Positions 26,423 through 36,077 are shown, counted from the stretch's first letter. The stretch is 64,000 nucleotides of DNA from Acinetobacter terrestris (GCF_004331155.1 NZ_SJNZ01000002.1:159260-223259), one strand, 5' to 3'. The notes: a model not told the origin generated them from the sequence alone. Made by a program: numbers and translations.

Positions 26423-28135
26423 ATGGAACACATCGAACGTGAATCGATGGAGTTTGACGTCGTCATCGTTGGCGCAGGACCTGCCGGTCTATCTGCAGCG
26501 ATCAAGATCCGTCAACTTGCAATTGAAAACAACCTGAATGATCTGTCCGTTTGTGTCGTGGAAAAGGGCTCCGAAGTCGGTGCACACATCTTGTCGGGTG
26601 CGGTGCTTGAACCGCGTGCCATGAACGAGCTGTTCCCGGACTGGAAAGAACAAGGTGCGCCTCTAAACGTTCCGGTGACTGAAGATAAAACCTTCTTCTT
26701 GCTTTCTGATGAAAAATCACAGGAAGCGCCGCACTGGATGGTGCCAAAAACCATGCACAATGACGGCAACTATGTCATCTCCCTTGGCAACGTGGTGCGC
26801 TGGTTAGGCAGCAAAGCCGAAGAGCTGGAAGTGTCGATCTTCCCGGGCTTTGCCGCTGCTGAAATCCTTTACCATGCAGATGGTACGGTAAAAGGCATCC
26901 AGACCGGTGACATGGGCATTGGTAAGGATGGCGAACCGACGCATAACTTTACTCCAGGTTATGAACTGCATGCCAAATACACCATTTTTGCTGAAGGCTG
27001 CCGCGGTCATCTCGGCAAGCGTCTGATTGAACAGTTCAATCTGGCCAAAGATGCCGATCCGCAGCATTACGGCATCGGGATTAAAGAGCTTTGGGAAATC
27101 GATCCTGCCAAGCACAAACCGGGCTTAGTGATGCACGGTGCCGGCTGGCCTTTATCTGAAACTGGTTCTTCAGGTGGCTGGTGGCTGTATCATGCGGAAA
27201 ACAACCAGGTGACCTTGGGCATGATCGTTGATCTTTCCTACACCAACCCGCATATGTATCCGTTTATGGAAATGCAGCGCTGGAAAACCCATCCTTTAAT
27301 CAAGCAGTATCTGGAAGGCGGCAAGCGTATTTCCTATGGCGCGCGTGCCGTAACCAAAGGCGGCTTTAATTCCTTGCCTAAATTTACCTTCCCGGGCGGC
27401 TCTCTCATTGGTGATGACGCAGGCTTCCTGAACTTTGCCAAGATCAAGGGTTCTCATACTGCAATGAAATCCGGCATGCTCTGCGGTGAAGCGGTGTTTG
27501 AAGCGATATCTGCCGGTGTTGCAAAAGGCGGTGACCTGGCGGTTGCCCGTGTGGTTGAAGGCGAAGATTTCTTTGTCAAAGAATTGACGGCTTATACCGA
27601 AAAGTTCAACAACAGCTGGCTGAAAGAAGAGCTGTATAACAGCCGCAACTTTGGTCCGGCGATGCACAAGTTTGGCCAGTGGATCGGTGGCGCGTTTAAC
27701 TTTATTGACCAGAACGTATTTAAGGTACCGTTCACCCTGCATGACCTGGTACAGGATCATGCTGCATTGAAAACCCAGGCTGCTGAAACCTTTAAGCCGA
27801 ACTATCCGAAACCGGATGGCAAGCTGACTTTTGACCGCCTGTCTTCGGTGTTTGTATCGAATACCGTGCATGAAGAAAACCAGCCGGCGCACTTGAAGCT
27901 GACCGATGCCTCGATTCCGGTTGAAGTGAACTTGCCGCAATGGGATGAGCCTGCACAGCGTTACTGCCCGGCCGGGGTCTATGAAATCATGGAAAATAAT
28001 GACGGTTCCAAGCGTTTCCAGATCAATGCAGCCAACTGTGTGCACTGCAAGACCTGCGACATCAAGGATCCGTCTCAGAACATCACCTGGGTAACGCCGG
28101 AAGGCGGCGGTGGTCCGAACTATCCAAACATGTAA
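26423..28135 (+). CDS. Electron-transfer flavoprotein:ubiquinone oxidoreductase
   Basis: Inner-membrane-associated enzyme of 570 residues that passes electrons from reduced ETF (fatty-acid and amino-acid oxidation) to ubiquinone. The FAD motif VVIVGAGPAGLSAA is at 13-26. The ubiquinone-side GGYNSLP-like loop appears as TKGGFNSLPKFTFPGGSLIG. A C-terminal 4Fe-4S cluster is formed by cysteines in RYCPAGVYE and NCVHCKTCDIKD. Length matches bacterial and mitochondrial enzymes. ATG 26423 has GAGGAG ideally placed; the reading from 26363 is rejected for lack of a site. The gene is GC-richer with optimised codons, suggesting high expression. Confidence 0.95.
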   Translation: MEHIERESMEFDVVIVGAGPAGLSAAIKIRQLAIENNLNDLSVCVVEKGSEVGAHILSGAVLEPRAMNELFPDWKEQGAPLNVPVTEDKTFFLLSDEKSQEAPHWMVPKTMHNDGNYVISLGNVVRWLGSKAEELEVSIFPGFAAAEILYHADGTVKGIQTGDMGIGKDGEPTHNFTPGYELHAKYTIFAEGCRGHLGKRLIEQFNLAKDADPQHYGIGIKELWEIDPAKHKPGLVMHGAGWPLSETGSSGGWWLYHAENNQVTLGMIVDLSYTNPHMYPFMEMQRWKTHPLIKQYLEGGKRISYGARAVTKGGFNSLPKFTFPGGSLIGDDAGFLNFAKIKGSHTAMKSGMLCGEAVFEAISAGVAKGGDLAVARVVEGEDFFVKELTAYTEKFNNSWLKEELYNSRNFGPAMHKFGQWIGGAFNFIDQNVFKVPFTLHDLVQDHAALKTQAAETFKPNYPKPDGKLTFDRLSSVFVSNTVHEENQPAHLKLTDASIPVEVNLPQWDEPAQRYCPAGVYEIMENNDGSKRFQINAANCVHCKTCDIKDPSQNITWVTPEGGGGPNYPNM

Positions 28136-28226
28136 TGTCCTTGCGGCAGGTTAAAACAGTGTTTTTCCTGCCTCCTCTTGCGAATGAGGAATATATTCCG
28201 CAAGTTCTCATCTCCGAATATGGAAT

Positions 28227-28257
28227 AAAAATCCCCCTCACTGGAGGGGATTTTTTT
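28227..28257 (+). terminator. Rho-independent terminator of the ETF-QO gene
   Basis: ATCCCC / GGGGAT core stem with CTC/GAG inner pairs and T7; A5 lies on the other side. Confidence 0.82.
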
Positions 28258-28292
28258 ATGTCATCTTAAAATGAACAACAGAATATTCTAAC

Positions 28293-28550
28293 TTAGCCTT
28301 TCTTGACCAAATAATGAAACTCTTTATTGCCCGCTTCATCCAGTACTTCTTCTTGTAATAATAATTCATGACCCAAATGCATACAGAATTTTGGAATATC
28401 CCAAGACGTCGAATTATCCGTGGCAAACACTTCCACCACATCACCCGATTTTGATTTACGAATCGCTTGATGCAACATCATTACAGGTTCGGGACAACGT
28501 AGTCCTCGTGTATTCAGCTGAATAGTGGGAGTAACAAGCGGTTCAGACAT
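28293..28550 (-). CDS. tusA: TusA-family sulfurtransferase
   Basis: A small cytosolic sulfur carrier of 85 residues. The TusA signature is LNTRGLRCPEPVM with the persulfide-forming Cys19, followed by VVEVFATDNSTSWDIPKFC and a conserved hydrophobic end. E. coli TusA relays sulfur for tRNA 2-thiouridine; a role in that pathway here is inferred from the family. ATG 28550 (MSEPL) fits the family; an upstream TTG at 28568 has no site. It is convergent with ETF-QO and transcribed alone. Confidence 0.85.
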   Translation of the reverse strand: MSEPLVTPTIQLNTRGLRCPEPVMMLHQAIRKSKSGDVVEVFATDNSTSWDIPKFCMHLGHELLLQEEVLDEAGNKEFHYLVKKG

Positions 28551-28752
28551 TCTTAAACTCGGTATCAAAAAATCATTGCCATTTTAACATAAACTCAAAT
28601 GCTGTCTTTTGCTTTCAAAGCCCGTATCCAAATGATAGAAAATGATGACTCATGCATTCATGAAATACAGCAATTTTATAGATAGACATCTATATTTTCT
28701 CGAGTATGATAAAATTTGTTTTTTTAGATATTAAGAGTCTTTAGGAAAGATC

Positions 28753-29592
28753 ATGCACGAGGAATCAGGCCCGTCGTGGGGCATGCGTGGCTTACGTAAA
28801 TGGTTAAGCACTGCACCCGAAACTCGCGACGAACTGCTAAAATTAGTACAAGATTCACGTCGTTTTTTAGAACCCGATACTGTTGCAATGCTTGAAGGCG
28901 TACTTGACCTTCCTGCGACAAAAGTCCGTGAGGTTATGACCCCACGTACCTCAATGATTAGCCTGCAAGAAGATGATCAGTTACTCGACATCTTGCATAC
29001 CCTTATAGAGTCTGCGCATTCTCGCTTTCCGGTATTTTCGTCCGATCAGCCCGACAATGTAGTCGGAATTTTATTGGCCAAGGATTTACTGCCATTTCTA
29101 ACCGAACGGAGCAATAAAGTCGATATTCGCATGCTTATGCGTCAACCGATCTTTGTCCCGGAAAGTGCCCGATCTGACCAAGTGCTTCGCATGTTAAAGA
29201 ACACTCAAACCCATATCGCGGTGGTCATTGATGAATATGGCACAACATCCGGTCTGGTGACTTTAGAAGACATTTTAGAAGAAATTGTCGGTGAAATTGA
29301 AGACGAACATGATAAGGTCGATGAAGAGGCCCAATTCATTATTCCAGATAATGATCCTCAAACGGCGAATACCTGGCTTGTTCAAGCGCTTACACCAATT
29401 GAACATTTTAACAATGTTTTAGATGCTGATTTTTCCGATGATGAAGTAGAAACTGTCGGCGGTTTATTGCTTCAAGAAATGGGTTTAGTCAGCGATTTAC
29501 AAGGTCAAATCATTGAACTTGAAAATTGGGAATTCACCATTGTAGAAGCAGATGCACGCACTATTCATCTGATTCGAGCTGTACGTAAATGA
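28753..29592 (+). CDS. corC: CorC/YbeX family CBS-domain protein
   Basis: A protein of 279 residues. After a charged N-terminus it has two CBS motifs (REVMTPRTSMISLQ near residue 61 and IRMLMRQPIFVPESARSDQV near 135). A CorC_HlyC C-terminal domain lies at about 195-279 (ETVGGLLLQEMG). There is no membrane segment, as in E. coli YbeX. The family is linked to magnesium/cobalt efflux and, for YbeX, to ribosome and RNA metabolism. It overlaps lnt by four bases (ATGA), the same gene pair found in E. coli. AGGAAAG precedes the ATG. Confidence 0.9.
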   Translation: MHEESGPSWGMRGLRKWLSTAPETRDELLKLVQDSRRFLEPDTVAMLEGVLDLPATKVREVMTPRTSMISLQEDDQLLDILHTLIESAHSRFPVFSSDQPDNVVGILLAKDLLPFLTERSNKVDIRMLMRQPIFVPESARSDQVLRMLKNTQTHIAVVIDEYGTTSGLVTLEDILEEIVGEIEDEHDKVDEEAQFIIPDNDPQTANTWLVQALTPIEHFNNVLDADFSDDEVETVGGLLLQEMGLVSDLQGQIIELENWEFTIVEADARTIHLIRAVRK

Positions 29593-31148
29593 GAACATAC
29601 TTTGATAAGCTGTTAAATTCCGCTCAACAAAAAAATCAGCTCCCGTTTATTTATCCTTTTTTAATTTCATTATTTTCAGGCGCCATGTTCAGTTTTGCGC
29701 TGGCACCTTATTATTACTGGTGGCTTGCACTGCTGTCCCCTGCCTTGCTCTATGTATCACTGCGTAAACGTTCGGCACGACAAGCCTTTGGCATTGGCTG
29801 GGCTTACGGCTTTGGTTTATGGTTTGTCGGTGCATTCTGGCTCTATACCTCAATCCATGTTTATGGTGATACCAGTGCCTTTTTAAGTGTACTGATGATC
29901 GCCTTTATGGCATTGGTAATGGGACTATTTACCGCCTTACAAACCTGGATTTACCGTCGATTCTTTCCTGAAACGCCACTGACTTTTGCACCACTTTGGG
30001 TGTTCTTTGAGTGGGCAAAAACCTGGGTATTTACCGGCTTTCCATGGTTATTTGTTGGATATGCCTTCACTGAACGTTTCCTGGATGGCTACGCGCCTTT
30101 GTTTGGGATATTCGGCGTATCGTTTGTAGTGATCATACTGGCCTGTGCACTGGTTGAAATTCTGAATAAACGTGTATTTTGGATTGTCCCTTCCGCGATC
30201 TTATTGCTCGGGGCTTGGGGAGCGTCATACCTCAACTTTGTTGAAAAGAAGGATGAGAAACCACTTTCAGTTTCGCTGATTCAAGGCAATATTCCGCAAG
30301 ACCTTAAATGGCTGACCGAATATCAAGTCAAAACCTTGATGATCTATGCCAGTTTAAGTCGTACTGAATGGGGCCGTGATCTGATTATTTGGCCTGAATC
30401 TTCAATTCCGATGTTTCAGACCGATATCGAACCTTTCCTTGATGCCATGAAAGTTCAGGCAGAAAAATCTGGAACGGCATGGGTCACCGGTCTTCCTTAT
30501 TGGGATTTGAAAGAATCAAAAATCGAACAGCAGCCGATGTACTACAACAGCATTATGGCGACAGGTGATGAGACTGAAGGCTTGTATAAAAAGCAACGTT
30601 TAGTCCCGTTTGGTGAATATATTCCTTTATCTGGCTGGCTCAGCTGGGTATTGCCCGCATTGCAAAATGATCCATCGATGAGTGGTTTCTCTCGTGGTGC
30701 ACGTGATCAAAAACCATTGAATGTGAAAAACCATGCGCTAGGTGCGGCTATTTGCTATGAAGTGGCTTATCCAAACCTGACGCGTCGTAATGCCAGTCAA
30801 AGCGATTATCTGGTCACGGTATCCAATGATGCCTGGTTCACCGGAACTGCAGGACCGTGGCAACATTTACAAATGGTGCAAATGCGCGCTAAAGAAAATG
30901 GCCGCTGGTTTATTCGTGCCACCAATACCGGTGTAACTGCCTTTATTGACCACAACGGGCATATCGTGAAACAGGCACCTACTGATCAAACAGCAGTGCT
31001 TCGTGGTGATGTTCCAGCGATGCAAGGTGAAACCTTATATATGCGTCTGAGTGACTGGCCAATTCTAGGTTTTTCATTGTTGTTGTTGATTCTGGGCTGG
31101 ATTTATCGCCCACGTAAGGTAGATGTGTCGTTTAAATCACGACGTTAA
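29589..31148 (+). CDS. lnt: Apolipoprotein N-acyltransferase
   Basis: Inner-membrane enzyme of 519 residues that adds the third acyl chain to lipoproteins. The N-terminal half has about six membrane helices. The periplasmic nitrilase-like domain has the Glu-Lys-Cys triad: Glu in IIWPESSIPMF (near 270), Lys in YKKQRLVPFGEYIP (near 335) and Cys in AAICYEVAYP (near 388). A last membrane helix and a basic tail close the protein. It is cotranscribed with corC. It is relevant here because several lipoproteins are encoded in the window. Confidence 0.95.
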   Translation: MRTYFDKLLNSAQQKNQLPFIYPFLISLFSGAMFSFALAPYYYWWLALLSPALLYVSLRKRSARQAFGIGWAYGFGLWFVGAFWLYTSIHVYGDTSAFLSVLMIAFMALVMGLFTALQTWIYRRFFPETPLTFAPLWVFFEWAKTWVFTGFPWLFVGYAFTERFLDGYAPLFGIFGVSFVVIILACALVEILNKRVFWIVPSAILLLGAWGASYLNFVEKKDEKPLSVSLIQGNIPQDLKWLTEYQVKTLMIYASLSRTEWGRDLIIWPESSIPMFQTDIEPFLDAMKVQAEKSGTAWVTGLPYWDLKESKIEQQPMYYNSIMATGDETEGLYKKQRLVPFGEYIPLSGWLSWVLPALQNDPSMSGFSRGARDQKPLNVKNHALGAAICYEVAYPNLTRRNASQSDYLVTVSNDAWFTGTAGPWQHLQMVQMRAKENGRWFIRATNTGVTAFIDHNGHIVKQAPTDQTAVLRGDVPAMQGETLYMRLSDWPILGFSLLLLILGWIYRPRKVDVSFKSRR

Positions 31149-31154
31149 GCATTA

Positions 31155-31285
31155 CGGTGTTCCCTCTACTGAACGAGCTTTAAAGCATTGCTTTTAAAGC
31201 GAAGTGCATGTGAAGGAAGGTAGGGATAGGATTTAAACTCCTCTCATCCTAAGCTTCGCCCAGAGGGAGAAGGCATAAAAAGGCT
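31155..31285. repeat. REP/BIME-like structured intergenic element
   Basis: Nested inverted repeats after lnt: TCCCTCT (31161) with AGAGGGA (31262), GCGAAG with CTTCGC (31255), TAGGAT with ATCCTA (around 31228-31252), and GCTTTAAAGC beside a near copy. The motif CTCATCCTAAGC then CCAGAGGGAGAAGG looks like widespread intergenic REP-type sequence. Confidence 0.5.
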
Positions 31286-31287
31286 AT

Positions 31288-31320
31288 AAAAAAAACCGAG
31301 GTCAATGCCTCGGTTTTTTA
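31288..31320. terminator. Bidirectional terminator between lnt and a convergent gene
   Basis: AAAAACCGAGG / CCTCGGTTTTT stem around a TCAATG centre, with A and T runs on both sides. Confidence 0.88.
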
Positions 31321-31331
31321 TGCAATTGATT

Positions 31332-31667
31332 TTAAAACTGGGTCACTAAATAAGACATCATGGCTGCTAAAAACAGCATTGGGATATAACGATAAACATT
31401 CACTAAACTTTGTTCTAAAGCTGAAATCTGTTGTTGTTTTAAGCTGAGTACAGTCGCTTTTAATGCAGACCAAAAGCACAATATAAATAGTGCACTGAAT
31501 AAACTGATGGCAAAAAAGCCGACCATAATCTGGCTACTTCCTTGCGTCGCATTCCATAAAGTTAAAATACCCTGACTTATGGGAAGCAAACTCAAAATTA
31601 AAAGAACAGACTTGAGCATTACCCCATGAAACTGGTTAATTTCATCCGATATGATTAATGCTTTCAT
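31332..31667 (-). CDS. Hypothetical small inner-membrane protein
   Basis: A protein of 111 residues with three predicted membrane segments: MLKSVLLILSLLPISQGILT, then IMVGFFAISLFSALFILCFW, then YIPMLFLAAMMSYLV. A short charged N-terminus precedes them. No family recognised. ATG 31667 has GGGGAG upstream; a longer reading to 31712 has no site. It is preceded by 283 bases of AT-rich spacer. Confidence 0.65.
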   Translation of the reverse strand: MKALIISDEINQFHGVMLKSVLLILSLLPISQGILTLWNATQGSSQIMVGFFAISLFSALFILCFWSALKATVLSLKQQQISALEQSLVNVYRYIPMLFLAAMMSYLVTQF

Positions 31668-31870
31668 TCGATTCTCCCCGGCAAAAACGTTGCCATTCAG
31701 AGCATTATGCAAGCTTTTTAATAAATAGAAAGTCTATTTATATTCACATTCAACGATTAATGTAACCATCAAACATGGTAATAATTCTTATTATAAATCT
31801 CAAACAGTCTTCATTATATAAATTTATTTTAATTCAATAACTTAATATATATTTTATAATTAAGATTTAT

Positions 31871-31915
31871 TATCACTTCACTTAGCATTGAACAGGCAGA
31901 TGAAGTGAAGTGATA
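31871..31915. repeat. Perfect 13-bp inverted repeat downstream of gspG
   Basis: TATCACTTCACTT (31871-31883) pairs with AAGTGAAGTGATA (31903-31915), with a 19-base loop. No T tract follows on either strand, so it is not a plain terminator. It lies 35 bases after the gspG stop and upstream of the small membrane-protein gene. The rest of 31668-31950 is AT-rich with nothing recognised. Confidence 0.55.
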
Positions 31916-31950
31916 TATTCTACAGCTTTGAAATAAATAATGATTCTCAA

Positions 31951-32472
31951 TTAAGGCTGATAATAAATATCGGCATCTGTACCTTCGCCGCCCTCTTTAC
32001 CATCGGCGCCAAAAGAATATAAATCGAATGCACGACCTTCGGCACCTGGAATCACATATTGAATGTCATTTTCCCAACTGTCTTTTGGATAGCCACCTTT
32101 GACATAACCACCCTGCATCCAGTTTTTTGCAGAGGCAGGCTGATTCACCAGAGCATCTAAACCACCATCTTGCATGGATGGATATTTACCATTATCCAGC
32201 TTGTACTGATCTAAAGCGCCCGCCACACCTTTTAAGGTAATGGCAGAAGTATCAACTTTAGCTTTTTCACCACGTCCCATGACATTTGGAACAATCAGCG
32301 CAGCCAAGACACCTAAAATCACAATCACGACCATGACTTCAATCAGGGTAAAGCCTGAGGCACGATTCAGTCGAGTAACACTCGACCGTGCCGCAAGTCC
32401 GAAAGCTATGCTTGAGGAGGTTTGAACATCATTCACAACAATCTCTTTCTGGCGCATTTTAGCTTTATTCAT
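31951..32472 (-). CDS. gspG: Type II secretion major pseudopilin GspG
   Basis: Major subunit of the periplasmic pseudopilus that pushes folded exoproteins through the type II secretion system. The prepilin cleavage site is ASG|FTLIEV, with the key Glu five residues into the mature part, followed by the hydrophobic helix MVVIVILGVLAALIVPNVMG. The C-terminal calcium-binding-type loop is GADGKEGGEGTDADI. The leader before the cleavage site is unusually long at about 40 residues. ATG 32472 is chosen because GAAAGAG lies upstream; ATG 32457 would still leave a long leader. It is downstream of gspF in one operon. Confidence 0.92.
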   Translation of the reverse strand: MNKAKMRQKEIVVNDVQTSSSIAFGLAARSSVTRLNRASGFTLIEVMVVIVILGVLAALIVPNVMGRGEKAKVDTSAITLKGVAGALDQYKLDNGKYPSMQDGGLDALVNQPASAKNWMQGGYVKGGYPKDSWENDIQYVIPGAEGRAFDLYSFGADGKEGGEGTDADIYYQP

Positions 32473-32496
32473 ATTCATCTCTTTCACGCAATTTTA

Positions 32497-33702
32497 TTAA
32501 ATCATATTATTCATATTCACAATCGGCAGCATCACCGCAATCACAATCACCAACACAATACTGGCCATTAACACCAGCATTAAGGGTTCAAGCAGTGCCA
32601 GCAAGGTGGAAATCAGTGTAGTCACTTCACGATCTTGCATGGTCGAGGCACGCTCCAGCATACGATCCAGCTCGCCTGATGCTTCACCACTTTTGATCAT
32701 TTGTACCATCATCGGCGGGAAATAACCACTGCGCTCCAGTTGCGTTGCAAGGTTGCTACCTTCGGTGACTCTCTCTGCTGCGACATTGACTGAATCCCGA
32801 ATCACCCAGTTATTACTCACCGCAGCACCAATTTTAAGTGCATCCACCAATGGCACGCCGGACTGGGTCAAAATAGATAAAGTACTGGCAAAGCGTGCTG
32901 CATTTATACCACGCGATAATTTACCAAATAATGGCAATTTGAGCGTTAACCGGTCAAATGCATAGTGCCCGGCCGAGGTTCTTAAAAAGCGGACTAAAGC
33001 TGTAAAACCAACGATACTTGCGACCAACAGAAATGGCCATGCCACACGAATAAAGTCACTGGTTTTCATCAGTGCCACGGTAATCCAGGGCAATGCATCT
33101 TTATTTTGATCAAAAGTTTTTACAATATCTGGAACCACATAGGTCATCAGTCCCATCACAATTGCAAAGGACATCAGCATGAGAATAATCGGATAAATCA
33201 TCGCGCCCTGCACTTTCTTTTGCATGGCAAAGCGGTTTTCAGTGTAATCTGACAACTGATCCAGAATTAAATCGAGATGTCCCGAGCGTTCACCCGCGGC
33301 AATGGTGGCAATATATAAATCCGGTAAACGCCCGGCTTGCTGCAAGGCATTGGCCAGTGAATGCCCTTCCATCACTTTTGAGCGCACTGACATCAACAAA
33401 TTTTGTACATGGGCCTTTTCACTTTGTTTGCCCACTGCACGCAGCGCTTCTTCTAAAGGAATCCCTGCTGCAACCAGAACTGAAAGCTGGCGGGTAAACA
33501 AGGCCAAATCATAAGCGGTGATTTTTTTCTGAAACCAGCGTTCTGAGTTATGCTTATCTTTTTGCTCAACAGGATCAACCGTCACAGGAATGAGCTCTTT
33601 GTCTCTTAACTGTTGACGAATCTGACGTGCTGAATCCCCTTCTAACACGCCTTTTTGCTGCTTCCCTGAAGCATCAATGGCAGTAAATTGATATGCAGGC
33701 AT
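32497..33702 (-). CDS. gspF: Type II secretion inner-membrane protein GspF
   Basis: Polytopic platform protein of 401 residues. Its opening YQFTAIDASGKQQKGVLEGD is the family N-terminus. Two T2SSF cytoplasmic helical domains follow (LALFTRQLSVLVAAGIPLEE and RFASTLSILTQSGVPLVDAL). Three membrane segments are present, the last being LEPLMLVLMASIVLVIVIAV. It helps assemble the GspE ATPase with the pseudopilus. gspG follows 24 bases later. Other gsp genes are absent, in line with the scattered gsp loci of Acinetobacter. Confidence 0.95.
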   Translation of the reverse strand: MPAYQFTAIDASGKQQKGVLEGDSARQIRQQLRDKELIPVTVDPVEQKDKHNSERWFQKKITAYDLALFTRQLSVLVAAGIPLEEALRAVGKQSEKAHVQNLLMSVRSKVMEGHSLANALQQAGRLPDLYIATIAAGERSGHLDLILDQLSDYTENRFAMQKKVQGAMIYPIILMLMSFAIVMGLMTYVVPDIVKTFDQNKDALPWITVALMKTSDFIRVAWPFLLVASIVGFTALVRFLRTSAGHYAFDRLTLKLPLFGKLSRGINAARFASTLSILTQSGVPLVDALKIGAAVSNNWVIRDSVNVAAERVTEGSNLATQLERSGYFPPMMVQMIKSGEASGELDRMLERASTMQDREVTTLISTLLALLEPLMLVLMASIVLVIVIAVMLPIVNMNNMI

Positions 33703-33854
33703 TGTGATGCTCTAATTTTCCAAAATTTCCTTCAGCGCTGTTGCGTCTGACCACCAAAATCATTCATATTCTTAGATATTCATGATTTGCTCACTCTAAC
33801 ATAACTCTATCTTTAGCACGACGAAATTTGATCAGGACGCTTTAACCCTTATTT

Positions 33855-36077
33855 ATGCCAAATACACCATCGACTCCATCCGACATTTATCGCATCCGTG
33901 TTGCAGTGCCTGTACATATCTATGACTGCTTTGATTACATGCTCAGCGCTGAACAATACCAGCAAGCTGAAGTTGGGGCACGTGTTGCCGTGTCGTTTGG
34001 ACGTCAGAATCTGGTCGGCATTATTGTTGAAAAATTAACAAGTGATACTCCGATTGATCCGCGTTTTAAGCTTAAAGCCATTAGCGAACTGCTGGATGAG
34101 CATGCCCTTTTAGATCAGAAAAGCTTAAATTTACTCACCTGGTCGGCTCAATATTACCAATTTCCAATTGGCGAAGTTTTCCAGAGTGCCTTACCGACCT
34201 TCTTGCGTCAGGGCAAACCGTATAATTTATTGGCGCGGATGTGGAAAGTTCTGGATTTGGCTGCTGAAGCAAAAGTAAAACGCTCTGAAAAACAGCAACA
34301 AGCCTATAAAGTACTGAAATTACACCCTCAGGGAACCACGGAAAATATTTTAAATCTGGCCGGCATTGAAACAGCGACGATCAAGGCTTTAGAGAAAAAA
34401 GAGATTATTGAATGTGTTCTGGAAAATCAGGATTTCAGTCCACAGCCGGTCACATTGGCGCAAATGCCATTAACGGCGAATGAAGACCAAAAGAAAGCAG
34501 TACAACAGGTGCTTAAAGCACAGAAAAAATATCAGGCTTTTTTACTGGATGGCTTAACCGGTAGTGGCAAGACCGAAGTCTATTTACAGATCATGCAAGA
34601 GGTGCTGAAACAAGGTAAGCAGGTACTGGTGCTGGTTCCTGAAATTGGTTTAACCCCACAAACCATTAGCCGTTTTCAGTCACGTTTCCATGGCAATATT
34701 GTGCTGCTGCATTCAGGTCTAAATGATTCAAAACGCTTGCAGGCATGGCAAGCCGCTCAAACCGGTAAAGCCTCGATTATTCTGGGAACCCGTTCTGCCA
34801 TTTACACCCCCCTGCCGAATTTAGGTCTAATCATTCTCGATGAAGAACACGACCTCTCGTTTAAACAGCAGGAAGGTTTTCGCTATCACGCCCGTGATGT
34901 CGCGATGTATCGAGCGCATCTAGAAAGCTGTCCAATTATTTTGGGTACAGCCACACCAAGTATTGAAAGTTATGCACTAGCTGATTCAGGAAAAATGACA
35001 CGTTTGGAATTGAATCAGCGTGCAGGTATCGCGCTGATGCCAAAGATACATCTGATTGACCTGAAAATTGCGCAAAAGCAGAATGGCATCAGTCAAAGCC
35101 TGATTGATGAAATACAAAAACGTCTGGATAAAAAAGAACAGGTGTTGGTGTTTTTAAACCGCCGTGGTTATGCACCGGTGCTGATTTGCGAGAGCTGTGC
35201 CTGGCAGGCCAAATGTCCGCATTGTGACGCCAACTTTACCGTGCATCGACAGCCGTATCAGCATTTGCATTGTCACCACTGTGGCAGCATTCACCGCCTT
35301 CCGGAACAATGCCCGCAGTGCAAACATAGCGAATTGAAACCGATTGGTCTGGGCACGGCTAAAGTTGAAGAAAATTTACAAGTCTTGTTTCCGAATTTTG
35401 AGGTGATTCGGGTGGACCGTGACTCCACCAGTCGGGTCGGCAGCTGGCAAAAAATTTATGACAAAATTCAGAAAAGTGAACCGATTATTTTGCTCGGCAC
35501 CCAGATGCTGGCCAAAGGCCACCACTTCCCTTATGTCACCCTGGTCGCCATTTTAGATATTGATTCAGGACTGCTTAGTGTTGACTTCCGCGCGACCGAA
35601 CGCACGGCACAACTGATTGTCCAAGTTGCGGGTCGTGCCGGTCGTGGAGAACGTAAAGGTGAAGTCTATTTACAAACCCTGAGACCGGATCATCCTTTAC
35701 TCAACACTTTAATTGACAAAGATTACCGGCATTTTGCCAAACAGACCTTGAAAGAACGCCAAGCTGCATTACTTCCACCTTTTCGTTATGGGGCACTCAT
35801 TCGCTGTGAATCGAAAAGTCAGGAACAGAACCAAGAGTTCTTGCAGCTACACGCCCAAGCCCTAAGACAGGTTTCTGAAAACCTGATTGATATTTGGGGA
35901 CCGATTCCAGCCCCAATGGAACGCAAAGCCGGACGTTATCAGGCGCATATGGTGCTGTTGTCACAAGATCGTGCCCGATTACACTTTTATATTCGTGCCT
36001 GGTGGCAAAATATGTTGCATCAAAAGCCCTCAACCATGAAACTTACACTCGATATAGACCCTCAGGAATTAAGCTAA
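33855..36077 (+). CDS. priA: Primosomal protein N' (replication restart helicase)
   Basis: A 3'-5' DNA helicase of 740 residues that reloads the replisome at stalled forks. It has an N-terminal DNA-binding domain. Walker A is LDGLTGSGKTEVY near 232-244 and Walker B/DEEH is LIILDEEHDLSFK near 325-337. A zinc-binding cysteine cluster (CESCAWQAKCPHCD, then CHHCG and CPQCKH) lies at about 446-495, inserted in the helicase core. Helicase motifs VI (QVAGRAGRGERKG) follow. It is divergent from gspF. Confidence 0.96.
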   Translation: MPNTPSTPSDIYRIRVAVPVHIYDCFDYMLSAEQYQQAEVGARVAVSFGRQNLVGIIVEKLTSDTPIDPRFKLKAISELLDEHALLDQKSLNLLTWSAQYYQFPIGEVFQSALPTFLRQGKPYNLLARMWKVLDLAAEAKVKRSEKQQQAYKVLKLHPQGTTENILNLAGIETATIKALEKKEIIECVLENQDFSPQPVTLAQMPLTANEDQKKAVQQVLKAQKKYQAFLLDGLTGSGKTEVYLQIMQEVLKQGKQVLVLVPEIGLTPQTISRFQSRFHGNIVLLHSGLNDSKRLQAWQAAQTGKASIILGTRSAIYTPLPNLGLIILDEEHDLSFKQQEGFRYHARDVAMYRAHLESCPIILGTATPSIESYALADSGKMTRLELNQRAGIALMPKIHLIDLKIAQKQNGISQSLIDEIQKRLDKKEQVLVFLNRRGYAPVLICESCAWQAKCPHCDANFTVHRQPYQHLHCHHCGSIHRLPEQCPQCKHSELKPIGLGTAKVEENLQVLFPNFEVIRVDRDSTSRVGSWQKIYDKIQKSEPIILLGTQMLAKGHHFPYVTLVAILDIDSGLLSVDFRATERTAQLIVQVAGRAGRGERKGEVYLQTLRPDHPLLNTLIDKDYRHFAKQTLKERQAALLPPFRYGALIRCESKSQEQNQEFLQLHAQALRQVSENLIDIWGPIPAPMERKAGRYQAHMVLLSQDRARLHFYIRAWWQNMLHQKPSTMKLTLDIDPQELS

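Noticed and set aside
31936..31953. Fur-box-like AATAATGATTCTCAATT
   Set aside because: Only a partial match, and it sits at the 3' end of gspG rather than at a start.
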